Assembly (NCBI RefSeq): GCF_037975245.1
Contig: NC_092579.1
Coordinates: 29,230,166-29,282,665, forward strand
Direction of reading: 5' to 3'
From: Apostichopus japonicus
Taxonomy: Eukaryota > Echinodermata > Holothuroidea > Aspidochirotida > Stichopodidae
DNA length: 52,500 nucleotides
Below, one piece after another: positions 13,313 through 26,992 of this stretch; positions within the stretch are counted from its first letter, which is position 1, and each line of letters opens with the position of its first letter. The notes under the pieces were generated by a model, which ran no database searches, was not told the DNA's origin, and saw nothing but the letters and a program-made list of their open reading frames with translations. The position numbers and the translations under genes were made by a program.

Positions 13313-14442
13313 CCGGTATTTGGTGAAAATATCTTTACTCGTATATAGGAGACCCACTTACTTGAAGTTTCGTTGATGTTGTTGTAAATCTTTCGGTGCT
13401 CTTTTGAACGTTCCCACTGTCCAACGACAAGTGCATGAAACCATGCACTATAGTTGTCGCATTGAAGAAATCACTCGTGTAAACAGATAAAAAATGTCCA
13501 AACTCTAACGTGGTGCAGTAACGTAATCAAAGTGTTAGCTGGAGACGCTTATCCTGGATGTAATAATTAAAAGTTTTTAATCAAGGCAGTTGTGTCTCTT
13601 TCGTTAAAGTTGCATTTTACGTTAGGTTTTAAGTTTGTAACGTTCCAACCCAGTCCATGCATGTAATCTTTCCACATAAAGTGGATACATACTATATTGT
13701 GCTTCTTCTGATTAGAGAGATATTAACTATTTAATCCAAAGCTAGAACATTTTTGTTGTTATGCAAAGCTAAGATATATTTAAATCATTCGAAAAAAATA
13801 ATAACTATTTTAGTTTAGATTTAGCCAAACTATAACACATTCAGCGCAAAAGACCAGCTTTAATGCAACTATATAAACATCGACTCCGAAGAATTTTCGG
13901 GGGTGCCATGACCGATATTACAACTATAGGCAGTTTTAAATTCGGGTAATTATATCATCTATATGATGTTTATAATTAGTGTCCGTTGTAGGAGTGTATA
14001 TGATACTATATCAGTGGCCGCGGATCAAGGGGGACTTGGGAGGCAAATATCGGAAGATACTAAAAGAAAGATTGAAGAAAACATTCGAAAATGGAAAGAA
14101 ATGCACAGGAGGCTAATCTCTCCTCTGTGTACTTTACGCCTACATGTGACGACGCCCCCCCCCCCCACCAAGCCCTCCATGATTGTCTGCCTCCGTCCTC
14201 AAAAAAGAAATTTGTCATAATTTATTTTTGTAAATGGTACTCCATACCCTGTAGAAAAGCATTAGGCCCTTATTAAGAAAAAAGACTAGCTACGCCCCTG
14301 AATGTACGCGTGCTCCTTTAAAGTCGCTTTTCAAGTTTTTTTTTAAATTTATTGTTATTATTATTATTGTGTATCGGTATGGCATGTATCTTGTAGACTT
14401 ATATAATTCTGGCCGCGGAAAAGAACGGATGGAGTGGACTTT
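13313..14442. other. Non-coding left flank of array 2
   Basis: Paralogous to 895-2061, with indels. No exon, promoter or RNA gene is recognised. Open frames here are short and not shared with the paralogous flank. Confidence 0.5.
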
Positions 14443-17400
14443 AGGAGAAGAATGAGATTGGGTTAGGGGTGGATGGGTACATATGAATGGTGTTGTAGAG
14501 AGAGGGAGAAGATGGGGTTAGGGGTGGATGGGTACATATGAATGGTGTTGTAGAGAGGGATGAGATGGGGTTAGGGGTGGATGGGTATATATGAATGGTG
14601 TTGTAGAGAGGGATGAGATGGGGTTAGGGGTGGATGGGTATATATGAATTGTGTTGTAGAGAGGGATGGGATGGGGTTAGGGGTGGATGGGTATATATGA
14701 ATGGTGTTGTAGAGAGGGATGAGATGGGGTTAGGGGTGGATGGGTATATATGAATTGTGTTGTAGAGAGGGATGGGATGGGGTTAGGGGTGGATGGATAT
14801 ATATGAATGGTGTTGTAGAGAGGGAGAAGATGGGGTTAGGGGTGGATGGGTACATATGAATGGTGTTGTAGAGAGGGATGAGATGGGGTTAGGGGTGGAT
14901 GGGTATATATGAATTGTGTTGTAGAGAGGGATGGGATGGGGTTAGGGGTGGATGGATACATATGAATGGTGTTGTAGAGAGAGGGAGAAGATGGGGTTAG
15001 GGGTGGATGGGTATATATGAATTGTGTTGTAGAGAGGGATGGGATGGGGTTAGGGGTGGATGGATACATATGAATGGTGTTGTAGAGAGAGGGAGAAGAT
15101 GGGGTTAGGGGTGGATGGGTATATATGAATTGTGTTGTAGAGAGGGATGGGATGGGGTTAGGGGTGGATGGGTACATATGAATGGTGTTGTAGAGAGGGA
15201 TGAGATGGGGTTATGGGTGGATGGGTATATATGAATGGTGTTGTAGAGAGGGATGGGATGGGGTTAGGGGTGGATGGGTACATATGAATGGTGTTGTAGA
15301 GAGAGGGAGAAGATGGGGTTAGGGGTGGATGGATACATATGAATGGTGTTGTAGAGAGGGATGGGATGGGGTTAGGGGGGGATGGGTATATATGAATGGT
15401 GTTGTAGAGAGGGATGGGATGGGGTTAGGGGTGGATGGGTACATATGAATGGTGTTGTAGAGAGGGATGAGATGGGGTTAGGGGTGGATGGGTATATATG
15501 AATGGTGTTGTAGAGAGGGATGGGATGGGGTTAGGGGTGGATGGGTACATATGAATGGTGTTGTAGAGAGGGGTGAGATGGGGTTAGGGGTGGATGGGTA
15601 TATATGAATGGTGTTGTAGAGAGGGATGGGATGGGGTTAGGGGTGGATGGGTACATATGAATGGTGTTGTAGAGAGGGAGAAGATGGGGTTAGGGGTGGA
15701 TGGGTACATATGAATGGTGTTGTAGAGAGAGGGAGAAGATGGGGTTAGGGGTGGATGGGTACATATGAATGGTGTTGTAGAGAGGGATGAGATGGGGTTA
15801 GGGGTGGATGGGTATATATGAATGGTGTTGTAGAGAGAGGGAGAAGATGGGGTTAGGGGTGGATGGGTACATATGAATGGTGTTGTAGAGAGAGGGAGAA
15901 GATGGGGTTAGGGGTGGATGGGTACATATGAATGGTGTTGTAGAGAGGGATGAGATGGGGTTAGGGGTGGATGGGTACATATGAATGGTGTTGTAGAGAG
16001 GGATGAGATGGGGTTAGGGGTGGATGGGTATATATGAATGGTGTTGTAGAGAGAGGGAGAAGATGGGGTTAGGGGTGGATGGGTACATATGAATGGTGTT
16101 GTAGAGAGGGATGAGATTGGGTTAGGGGTGGATGGGTATATATGAATTGTGTTGTAGAGAGGGATGGGATGGGGTTAGGGGTGGATGGATACATATGAAT
16201 GGTGTTGTAGAGAGAGGGAGAAGATGGGGTTAGGGGTGGATGGGTATATATGAATGGTGTTGTAGAGAGGGATGAGATTGGGTTAGGGGTGGATGGGTAT
16301 ATATGAATTGTGTTGTAGAGAGGGATGGGATGGGGTTAGGGGTGGATGGATACATATGAATGGTGTTGTAGAGAGGGATGAGATGGGGTTAGGGGTGGAT
16401 GGGTATATATGAATGGTGTTGTAGAGAGGGATGAGATTGGGTTAGGGGTGGATGGGTATATATGAATTGTGTTGTAGAGAGGGATGGGATGGGGTTAGGG
16501 GTGGATGGGTACATATGAATGGTGTTGTAGAGAGGGATGAGATGGGGTTAGGGGTGGATGGGTATATATGAATGGTGTTGTAGAGAGGGATGGGATGGGG
16601 TTAGGGGTGGATGGGTACATATGAATGGTGTTGTAGAGAGGGATGAGATGGGGTTAGGGGTGGATGGGTATATATGAATGGTGTTGTAGAGAGGGATGGG
16701 ATGGGGTTAGGGGTGGATGGGTACATATGAATGGTGTTGTAGAGAGGGATGAGATGGGGTTAGGGGTGGATGGGTACATATGAATGGTGTTGTAGAGAGA
16801 GGGAGAAGATGGGGTTAGGGGTGGATGGGTACATATGAATGGTGTTGTAGAGAGGGATGAGATGGGGTTAGGGGTGGATGGGTATATATGAATTGTTTTG
16901 TAGAGAGGGATGGGATGGGGTTAGGGGTGGATGGGTACATATGAATGGTGTTGTAGAGAGGGATGAGATGGGGTTAGGGGTGGATGGGTACATATGAATG
17001 GTGTTGTAGAGAGAGGGAGAAGATGGGGTTAGGGGTGGATGGGTACATATGAATGGTGTTGTAGAGAGGGATGAGATGGGGTTAGGGGTGGATGGGTACA
17101 TATGAATGGTGTTGTAGAGAGAGGGAGAAGATGGGGTTAGGGGTGGATGGGTACATATGAATGGTGTTGTAGAGAGGGATGAGATGGGGTTAGGGGTGGA
17201 TGGGTATATATGAATGGTGTTGTAGAGAGGGATGGGATGGGGTTAGGGGTGGATGGGTATATATGAATGGTGTTGTAGAGAGGGATGAGATGGGGTTAGG
17301 GGTGGATGGGTACATATGAATGGTGTTGTAGAGAGGGATGGGATGGGGTTAGGGGTGGATGGGTACATATGAATGGTGTTGTAGAGAGAGGGAGAAGATG

Positions 17401-20400
17401 GGGTTAGGGGTGGATGGGTACATATGAATGGTGTTGTAGAGAGAGGGAGAAGATGGGGTTAGGGGTGGATGGGTACATATGAATGGTGTTGTAGAGAGGG
17501 ATGAGATGGGGTTAGGGGTGGATGGGTACATATGAATGGTGTTGTAGAGAGAGGGAGAAGATGGGGTTAGGGGTGGATGGGTACATATGAATGGTGTTGT
17601 AGAGAGGGATGAGATGGGGTTAGGGGTGGATGGGTACATATGAATGGTGTTGTAGAGAGGGATGGGATGGGGTTAGGGGTGGATGGGTACATATGAATGG
17701 TGTTGTAGAGAGGGATGAGATGGGGTTAGGGGTGGATGGGTATATATGAATGGTGTTGTAGAGAGGGATGGGATGGGGTTAGGGGTGGATGGGTACATAT
17801 GAATGGTGTTGTAGAGAGGGATGAGATGGGGTTAGGGGTGGATGGGTACATATGAATGGTGTTGTAGAGAGAGGGAGAAGATGGGGTTAGGGGTGGATGG
17901 GTACATATGAATGGTGTTGTAGAGAGGGATGAGATGGGGTTAGGGGTGGATGGGTATATATGAATTGTTTTGTAGAGAGGGATGGGATGGGGTTAGGGGT
18001 GGATGGGTACATATGAATGGTGTTGTAGAGAGGGATGAGATGGGGTTAGGGGTGGATGGGTACATATGAATGGTGTTGTAGAGAGAGGGAGAAGATGGGG
18101 TTAGGGGTGGATGGGTACATATGAATGGTGTTGTAGAGAGGGATGAGATGGGGTTAGGGGTGGATGGGTACATATGAATGGTGTTGTAGAGAGAGGGAGA
18201 AGATGGGGTTAGGGGTGGATGGGTACATATGAATGGTGTTGTAGAGAGAGGGAGAAGATGGGGTTAGGGGTGGATGGGTACATATGAATGGTGTTGTAGA
18301 GAGGGATGAGATGGGGTTAGGGGTGGATGGGTATATATGAATGGTGTTGTAGAGAGGGATGGGATGGGGTTAGGGGTGGATGGGTATATATGAATTGTGT
18401 TGTAGAGAGGGATGAGATGGGGTTAGGGGTGGATGGGTACATATGAATGGTGTTGTAGAGAGAGGGAGAAGATGGGGTTAGGGGTGGATGGGTACATATG
18501 AATGGTGTTGTAGAGAGGGATGAGATGGGGTTAGGGGTGGATGGGTATATATGAATTGTGTTGTAGAGAGAGGGAGAAGATGGGGTTAGGGGTGGATGGG
18601 TACATATGAATGGTGTTGTAGAGAGGGATGAGATGGGGTTAGGGGTGGATGGGTATATATGAATGGTGTTGTAGAGAGGGATGAGATTGGGTTAGGGGTG
18701 GATGGGTATATATGAATGGTGTTGTAGAGAGGGATGGGATGGGGTTAGGGGTGGATGGGTACATATGAATGGTGTTGTAGAGAGGGATGAGATGGGGTTA
18801 GGGGTGGATGGGTATATATGAATTGTGTTGTAGAGAGAGGGAGAAGATGGGGTTAGGGGTGGATGGGTACATATGAATGGTGTTGTAGAGAGGGATGAGA
18901 TGGGGTTAGGGGTGGATGGGTATATATGAATGGTGTTGTAGAGAGGGATGAGATTGGGTTAGGGGTGGATGGGTATATATGAATGGTGTTGTAGAGAGGG
19001 ATGGGATGGGGTTAGGGGTGGATGGGTATATATGAATGGTGTTGTAGAGAGGGATGAGATTGGGTTAGGGGTGGATGGGTATATATGAATGGTGTTGTAG
19101 AGAGGGATGAGATGGGGTTAGGGGTGGATGGGTATATATGAATTGTGTTGTAGAGAGGGATGGGATGGGGTTAGGGGTGGATGGATACATATGAATGGTT
19201 TTGTAGAGAGGGAGAAGATGGGGTTAGGGGTGGATGGGTACATATGAATGGTGTTGTAGAGAGAGGGAGAAGATGGGGTTAGGGGTGGATGGGTATATAT
19301 GAATGGTGTTTTAGAGAGAGAGAGAAGATGGGGTTAGGGGTGGATGGGTATATATGAATGGTGTTGTAGAGAGGGATGAGATGGGGTTAGGGGTGGATGG
19401 GTATATATGAATGGTGTTGTAGAGAGGGATGAGATTGGGTTAGGGGTGGATGGGTATATATGAATTGTGTTGTAGAGAGGGATGGGATGGGGTTAGGGGT
19501 GGATGGGTATATATGAATGGTGTTGTAGAGAGGGATGAGATGGGGTTAGGGGTGGATGGGTATATATGAATGGTGTTGTAGAGAGGGATGAGATTGGGTT
19601 AGGGGTGGATGGGTATATATGAATTGTGTTGTAGAGAGGGATGAGATGGGGTTAGGGGTGGATGGGTATATATGAATGGTGTTGTAGAGAGGGATGAGAT
19701 GGGGTTAGGGGTGGATGGGTATATATGAATGGTGTTGTAGAGAGGGATGAGATGGGGTTAGGGGTGGATGGGTATATATGAATGGTGTTGTAGAGAGGGA
19801 TGGGATGGGGTTAGGGGTGGATGGGTACATATGAATGGTGTTGTAGAGAGAGGGAGAAGATGGGGTTAGGGGTGGATGGGTATATATGAATGGTGTTGTA
19901 GAGAGGGATGAGATGGGGTTAGGGGTGGATGGGTATATATGAATGGTGTTGTAGAGAGAGAAGATGGGGTAAGGGGTGGATGGGTATATATGAAAGGTGT
20001 TGTAGAGAGGGATGAGATGGGGTTAGGGGTGGATGGGTATATATGAATGGTGTTGTAGAGAGGGATGGGATGGGGTTAGGGGTGGATGGGTATATATGAA
20101 TGGTGTTGTAGAGAGAGAAGATGGGGTTAGGGGTGGATGGGTATATATGAAAGGTGTTGTAGAGAGGGATGAGATGGGGTTAGGGGTGGATGGGTATATA
20201 TGAATGGTGTTGTAGAGAGGGATGGGATGGGGTTAGGGGTGGATGGGTATATATGAATGGTGTTGTAGAGAGGGATGAGATTGGGTTAGGGGTGGATGGG
20301 TATATATGAATTGTGTTGTAGAGAGGGATGGGATGGGGTTAGGGGTGGATGGGTATATATGAATGGTGTTGTAGAGAGGGATGAGATTGGGTTAGGGGTG

Positions 20401-21045
20401 GATGGGTACATATGAATGGTGTTGTAGAGAGGGATGGGATGGGGTTAGGGGTGGATGGGTATATATGAATTGTGTTGTAGAGAGGGATGGGATGGGGTTA
20501 GGGGTGGATGGGTATATATGAATTGTGTTGTAGAGAGGGATGGGATGGGGTTAGGGGTGGATGGATACATATGAATGGTGTAGTAGAGAGAGGGAGAAGA
20601 TGGGGTTAGGGGTGGATGGGTATATATGAATGGTGTTGTAGAGAGGGATGAGATTGGGTTATGGGTGGATGGGTATATATGAAAGGTGTAGTAGAGAGAG
20701 GGAGAAGATGGGGTTAGGGGTGGATGGGTACATATGAAAGGTGTAGTAGAGAGAGGGAGAAGATGGGTTAGGGGTGGATGGGTACATATGAAAGGTGTCG
20801 TAGAGAGGGATGAGATGGGGTAAGGGGTGGATGGGTACATGTGCATGGTGTTGTAAATAGAGGTAGAAGATGGGGTATGGGTTGGATAGGTACATATGAA
20901 TGGCGTCGTAGAGAGGGCTGAGATGGGTTTAGGGGTGGATGGGTACATGTGAAAGGTGTTGTAGAGAGGGATGAGATGGGGTTAGGGGTGGATGGGTACA
21001 TATGAATGGTGTTGTAGAGAGGGATGAGATGGAGTTAGGGATGGG
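14443..21045. repeat. 53-bp G-rich minisatellite, array 2
   Basis: About 124 tandem copies of the same unit as array 1. Variants are GGATGAGATGGGG, GGATGGGATGGGG, GGATGAGATTGGG and a 55-bp form with AGAGAGGGAGAAGATGGGG. Copies differ mainly at TATATA versus TACATA and at GAATGG versus GAATTG. Blocks of about 20 units are duplicated (a GAATTGTTTTG variant near 16891 recurs 1072 bp later). The right edge, from about 20570, is degenerate. The array ends about 1.3 kb downstream of the gene B stop. Apparent Pro/Ser/Thr-rich ORFs on the minus strand are an artefact, because 53 bp rotates the frame and the unit has no stop in any of the three minus frames. Confidence 0.97.
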
Positions 21046-22346
21046 TGTGAATAGATGAAAATATGTATCTTATTGTTTTGTAGAACGATGCGTTTCCATG
21101 ACGGTGACGTCTTGCCTACGTGTAGTTTTAGACATATCTCATTTTCAGTTTTCCGTCCCCAGGAAAGTCCATTATGTTCTCAAGAATTGACATTTTCAAT
21201 GCTGGAGGTGTAAGCGTGATTCTTCCAGCTGTATATCGTCATGGCATCATGTGATACCCGTGGCAGAAGAGTCTCATGATCTTTGGCATTTATAATTGTA
21301 GTAAATATTACTCTTTATTCTAAGAAAATGACACAGAAGTCACAACTGCTTAATTTAGACATTTTATTTCAAGGGGGTACTCGAACTCTGTATACCTCCC
21401 AACTTTCGTGACTGTCAGCTTTTTCAAACAAGAAAATAAAAAATATAATGTTCCATAAAACTATGTAAACAATTATTATTAATACTATTTTTTTACTTTA
21501 TATATGCATTACATTTTCATCGGCTCGTCGCTTCTGACCAACTCCCCCCCCCCCACCCACCCCAAAAAATTATAAATTCATGTAATAATGTACATATGCT
21601 CGTTTGGCTTCATAACAACAACTGGTGAACCTTCAACACAATTTTTACTAGCAAACCTTAGTTTGTTTAACAAAATAAGTCCAAAGTGAAATCTTAAGTA
21701 TATATATATAATTTATATAACAAAAAAGTACATGCAAAATGGAGTCATCACTTTGTTGGCTCTTTGATTTGGCGTGTCACCCTGGCTACTCCACTTTAGA
21801 GACATCCGGCAAGCTATCAAACTTATTTTAGCGGTTAGGAGTAGTATCCTTTTAAGTTGAGGATGTTGAGCCTGATGAGAATGATAACCAATGCTAATGC
21901 CATCATATTTGCACATTCAAGTATATAGTACAACAATACATAACTGCGTTAAAAATTCGCCAATAATTGTAATCAAAGTGAGATTCTCTGGCAATCATTT
22001 CAAACCATTAGATGGCTGCTTCTGACGTAAGCCACGGATCAGGTGCATCAAAAATAAACAAACAAGATGAAAGAGGCGCGGATCCAAAGCAGGTAGTGTG
22101 GGGATGTGCGTCTCCCTTTTCAGCTCCACACAAATTTGAAAAGTAGTTATTCGCACGTATACTTTTTCAGGAAGGAGTGGGGTGGGAGTGGGGTGGGGTA
22201 GGGGGTAGGTGGAGGGATACTCCCAGATCTGCTAAATATCGGTATGAAGGACACCAGGGCCACCCCTTCGTTTATAGAATCCTAGATCCGTTCTTGAAAA
22301 TCATTTAAATTTAGCATAGACAACTGTTATGAATATAATCCTGAAC
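21046..22346. other. 3' flank of gene B
   Basis: Homologous to 4328-5866 and 27378-28539. It contains the B copy of the hydrophobic open segment (about 21859-21945, minus strand, ending YYS-stop). Otherwise it holds non-coding AT-rich DNA with C-rich runs near 21543 and a G-rich stretch near 22170-22215. Confidence 0.5.
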
Positions 22347-22788
22347 CTATGCCTTCTCTATTATGGTCATTTTCATCTGATCGACTGGTTCGACATCAAG
22401 TGGATCCACCTTACATCGTCTGATAGATACTAACACTTTAACAGCACACATAATTGTAGCAGTGCATAGCAGAGCGATAGCGAAGATCATATGTGGACGG
22501 TCCTTCTCAAAGTTTTTTACTATTATAGCTATCAATCCCCATATCACGGTAGGATACGTTGTAAACGTATAGCGAGTGTATTTATCAAATACTATTAGGT
22601 CAAGAATAAAGTACAAGATGAGTTCCATCGCTAAAATAGATAAAGGAAAACAACAAACTGCCACCTGCCCCCAGTCGGTGAGTTTGACCAGTACAATTGA
22701 AAAACTTATCTGTGAAGCTATAGTAACCCAGGTAGCGTGTAAGGCGACGCCGTTTTGGACCAGAATTCGTAAGCATAACAAATTCCAT
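22347..22788 (-). CDS. Gene B coding exon 3
   Basis: Acceptor CTTTACAG, then A completing an arginine codon. It differs from C by about 11-13 residues, concentrated in helices 5 and 6. The C-terminal 60 residues are identical to C. Confidence 0.83.
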
Positions 22789-25008
22789 CTGTAAAGAAAA
22801 GTCGTAGAAGACAGATTCATTGATGATATATCAGGAATATACTAAGTAACCATGTGATAAATTATTACGTATGTGACGTCATATTAGCAGATCTGGCACC
22901 TACCGTTTACTCTATTGTATCAAATTCACTTTGTGAAATTTCGATCCATAACGTGTATATATATATGTTTATTGAATTCAGCTTGTGGTATAGGCATATC
23001 GTTATTACTGTACAATGTGGCGCTTATCAAGTAAACACATGTCAATAGATGAGGGTTCATTGGTATCAGAGGGGAAGAGAGGGAAAATCTGTAAGGCATG
23101 GTTGTAAGCCAATATATTAGATTTACCTTTGTGTTTTTGCAAGCTCCACTGTGTACTTCTTAACCGGTATATAATAACAGATCATGGCGATGTATAGTGT
23201 GACCTGAAGTCCAATGATCAACACGAAAGACCAAATCTGAGCGGAAGCGTCGTAGGCGAACGCCCATCCAAACGCGATAACTTCATACAGAGTATACGCG
23301 GAGAGGAATGCGTAGTTGATGACGGGTGGGTTGAGGTAAACAGGACCGTCAGAATTTTTTATGAATAAGCATATGATGACGAAAACAATCCAGCACGCCA
23401 TCCACAAATAGATCAGTCTCCAAATAGCGAAAGCCCATGGTGCTGGATTTATTTCTGTTCTTGTCCTGTTCTCGGCTGTAAGATACGGAATAGCATACAC
23501 ACTAATGACATCTTTGGTAATAAAAATACTGAGGGGGGAGGTGGAAATCTGATTAAGTCGTTTGCAAAGCTCAATTTATTTGACAAATGCATGCATATGG
23601 AAAAGCCTATACAGTTTGAAATGCTATAAATTAAAAATAACAAACTTCATGCCTTGATTCTGGGTATTTAACTTCTTTTCATGGACAGAAACTCTTGAAA
23701 TTTGTCCACCTATTAGAGCGACGGTGATATCGAATGTGGTCTACAACACAAATAACCCGACTGGAGTTAAGTTGGTTACAAAGATTTGTCATTTTATCAA
23801 CAAACTCACCATGCAGACGTTAAAAACTTATACCGAAGGTCTGCAAACTAAACACATGTTGTTAGAACAGCGTTTGTTTAGGACTCAAAAGTTTTCTGGT
23901 TTGAATTTAACGAATTGCTTATTCGACATTTTGATTTTCAGAGGATAGTCAATTAATATGTAAATTTGGTTATCGTATTTTACCTCCTTAACAAACAAAT
24001 CGGTCACGTTAAGTTTGTTAATCGACACAGTCCATAACTGTAATTTCTGTGAAATGACCTACCTAATGCCAAACAGTATCTCGGTGTTAGATAAAGTTAT
24101 CTCTTCAATGTTGGTGGATTTCTCTATTTATCTACTTCTTTAGCTTTTGTTTGTATTTAAAACGCTGTTATACGAGAAAAACAAGCAGCAAACTTTTACG
24201 CTCACTTAGAGTTACCATTGATTTCGATATAATTTATCTTGCTAATCCGAGGCTTCTCTTAAGCTTGTTAGTACCACCTGCCCTAGCAACGCGCAATCTT
24301 GTTTGTTTGATCGATGGGATTGTTATAACCACTAAAGACATTACAGTGCAACGCGTGTTTATACAATAAAAAGACATCATCAATATCCACCAATTATGGA
24401 ATATTCTGACCTTGTTCGCGCTCTATAGCTTCCCCTGTTATACCCACAAATTCATATGATCAGTATAAGTTGCACATACAGTATAATTTGTACATGTCAA
24501 ATCATGCTGAACAGCTACATATAGGTGATTTTATAAATAGAAGTCTTCATATATCATGCAATGTTTGTGCCTTTTCTATTGTAGCTCTTTAACGAAACGT
24601 TTTAATCCAGACACATTGGTAACGTTGCAACTAGTGAGAACTATAGCACGCCATTAATGTCACAATAAAAGCAGAAAACATCCATGTTAAAAAGTTACCG
24701 CTATAAATACATATACATGAATGTTTACAATGTCTCGGAGTAAAGCAAAAAACTTCGAGTTTTAACTTATAGGCCTATAGAAAACAGACATCGAAGGAAT
24801 GGCAATGGTTTATCTGAAAGAATATAATAAAATTGAAGTCATGTATAGATTTAAAGTTTGCAAGATTTGTGACTTGTCTTTTACCGAATGAGTCATCAAG
24901 TTCATCGCCTCGACTAACAACATTCAATACCCTTCTCAAAGTGAACGTTATCGCAACAGCTATTATTAGGACGATGAATATCGGGTCGTGTTTATGCCTG
25001 GCCGCCAT
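22347..25008 (-). CDS. Gene B: diverged TspO/tryptophan-rich-sensory-like membrane protein (3 coding exons)
   Basis: The exons are 25008-24885, 23475-23127 and 22788-22347 (124, 349 and 442 nt), giving 304 residues plus TAG. Intron phases are 1 and 2, with GT-AG borders. It has the same eight-helix plan as gene A and keeps the N-R-T sequon (residues 44-46). Differences from the A/D pattern: the first helix ends TLRRVLNVVSRGDE instead of a hydrophobic turn plus TQAGGS. The signature reads FAIWRLIY, so the motif Gly is Arg and the Pro is Leu. One residue is missing after the sequon. Helix 5 reads HATWVTIASQISF. All splice sites and the frame are intact, so it is probably expressed. The binding pocket, if the TspO-like model holds, is altered. 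Intron 1 has lost about 110 bp near 24731 compared with A and C. It is nearest to gene C. Confidence 0.83.
23127..23475 (-). CDS. Gene B coding exon 2
   Basis: Acceptor TATCTTACAG and donor AAAG|GTAAAT. It is 349 nt, three shorter than in A and D. It encodes AENRTRTEINPAPWAF, then the altered IWRLIY, then three membrane segments. Confidence 0.85.
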
Positions 25009-25019
25009 TTTTGTTTATC
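24885..25019 (-). CDS. Gene B first coding exon
   Basis: The ATG is at 25008, 11 nt after a TTATCTTCACAG acceptor. The donor at 24885 reads G|GTAAAA. It encodes MAARHKHDPIFIVLIIAVAI, then the arginine-containing TLRR stretch and an acidic turn (DELDDSF). It is two residues shorter than the C exon. Confidence 0.78.
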
Positions 25020-26199
25020 CTGTGAAGATAACAAGAAAACGAAATAGATTTCTGTCTTCGATCACATCGGATGCATCGGATGTTTTAATTTTAACTTCTT
25101 ATGTCACATACCCACTGTTCCTCCACCCCTCCCCAACCCACCCCCACACACATTTCTTCTTTCCAAAATTTTAAAGTGGCCCACCTTCAATTCACTCTTT
25201 GTCTAGCTGTAGTACGTGGGGATGTTATCATTTCTTAACGGAACTAACTTAAAAGAAAAGTTCATGAGTTTAAAATATTTCTCGTGATATATTTCATGCC
25301 ATTATACAAAGAGGACATTCAATGGTAGTGTCTGAAATAGAGTCTTAACGTTATTGCGATATAACAAACCGCCAAGTCTAACCAGGGGAGCGGGAAGGCA
25401 GCTCCCGAGTTAGACACATGGAAGGGAATCTGTACCTAATGGTTACTACCGTGCCCCTCCCCCTTCAATAAAAAAATGCTAGGAAGGTAAAATAATGGTC
25501 ACTTTTATTCCCCCCAAAAAATTCTGTCATCCCTTGGAGCCGTCCATTGGCCTCACTCGGGACAATATGTTGTGTAACTTATCTGATGAAATATTATATG
25601 TAGAACAAAGGCCAAAAGAAATTTCGAATATTGGTAAACGGAAGGAGAAATTCTCATCCCGCCGGCTTCTGGGCTGTGTCGAAGTAAATTTAGCTATATT
25701 CCCTTGTCACACCATAGAGAGTGTTACCCAGGTTACTGCTGCCAAGGTTACACGATGTAATAAAATGTAGGTTATACTGACCGTCAGGTATCCATATAAA
25801 CAGCCCAAAGTAATTATCCCCAACCCCTCCCCCCCCCCCCCGGTCTGAAAGGCTGACAGTTAATAGCATGAGCATATACTATAAACGGTTTATGTAGGAC
25901 TTGTAAATGCTCAGGGCAAAGGCTCGAATTCTGTTTTATCCAAAGATTTCTTGCTCTTTCAAAACAGCTAGTTTTAGAAAGAGAGAAATATCTGTTACCA
26001 AACTGCTTATCTATATATACTGCAAAAATACCGTGTAATATAGTGTTTTAAACGGGGCTCCGATCCATTTAATTTAGCGTTCATTGTTTCAGTAATATTT
26101 ACATATCCTAATTGATACTATTATAATATGGAGCCAGAAATTAGTTTAGATACTGTAATTATTTTTCAATTTATGATATAACTAACTAGTCTAACTTAC

Positions 26200-26575
26200 C
26201 GTGGTTGTGTTCTTGTTTGCCAGAATTCACACTTGGTTCGATGTTGGATGGATAGAGAGTGAGGCCCTTCACGTATCGATTTTTCCTTATATTGGCTACC
26301 TATCTGTCGCTGTGCAGAGTTTGAACACTGTTAATATATGCTGGATGAGTTTTTAAAAAAAAAAACTTTTGGGTTCACAAATACACAATACGCTTTGCAC
26401 ATGCTTCACAACGTGAGTGAATGCCCTTTGAATAACACACACACCAACACCAAAGTGTGAATCAGATATCACAGTACCGGACCAGGGATTATAAAAATTA
26501 TGCAGAAATAACTTATGCAACAGCGTAAAAAACAACAGGTGATTGTGTAAAGGACTAACGGCTAGAGGTGTAACT
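26200..26575 (-). other. Putative 5' UTR exon of gene B
   Basis: The donor CACG|GTAAGTTAGAC at 26200 is identical to that of A. The exon contains a run of A/T near 26355 that differs in length from C. The 5' limit is estimated from the TATA box and is approximate. Confidence 0.48.
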
Positions 26576-26604
26576 CGATTGTCTTGTGTGATTGTGAGCG
26601 AGGG

Positions 26605-26610
26605 TTTATA
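26605..26610 (-). promoter_or_regulatory. Candidate TATA box of gene B
   Basis: TATAAA in the conserved context GGCCTTTATAAACCCTCGC on the minus strand, as in genes A and C. Confidence 0.43.
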
Positions 26611-26992
26611 AAGGCCGTTGACATTTTCTGTTTCATCTCTTCTAGGGTGGATGTTCCCTTCTTTCGTAACTTTGTAAGTTTTTATTATCACGTCATCTGC
26701 TCAATTAAATGTACACTTTCCACGTGATATGGTGAGGGAGATGTTAGCAACCCCGAACCGCAGTCGGCATATTTGGTGATAAGTTAGGATTTCGTTGTAT
26801 GTCATATGCTGGGAAAGTGAGGCCTAAGCTGCGTAATAAATTTCATCAGTTTGACAATTAACTGACAGAAGAGAGAAAACCAGCACATATATGCAAATGG
26901 AAAGTCACCAAAAGAATAAGTACAACGATGCAAGAGAACGAGTTGTGGGTTTATATCTCTCCTTGACGAGCAATCCGTTTCTAACAACAGCA

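Noticed and set aside
14443-21045. Similar ORFs of up to 167 codons in array 2, which could be mistaken for a mucin-like or antifreeze-like repeat protein
   Set aside because: Same satellite artefact. The 53- and 55-bp units shift frame constantly, and the repeats vary at positions without codon bias.
14443-21045. CRISPR-like regular array
   Set aside because: Units are contiguous with no unique spacers, and the sequence is clearly eukaryotic.
24833-25174. Plus-strand ORF repeated near 31164-31610
   Set aside because: It is antisense shadow of the first coding exons of genes B and C. It is present twice only because the region is duplicated.
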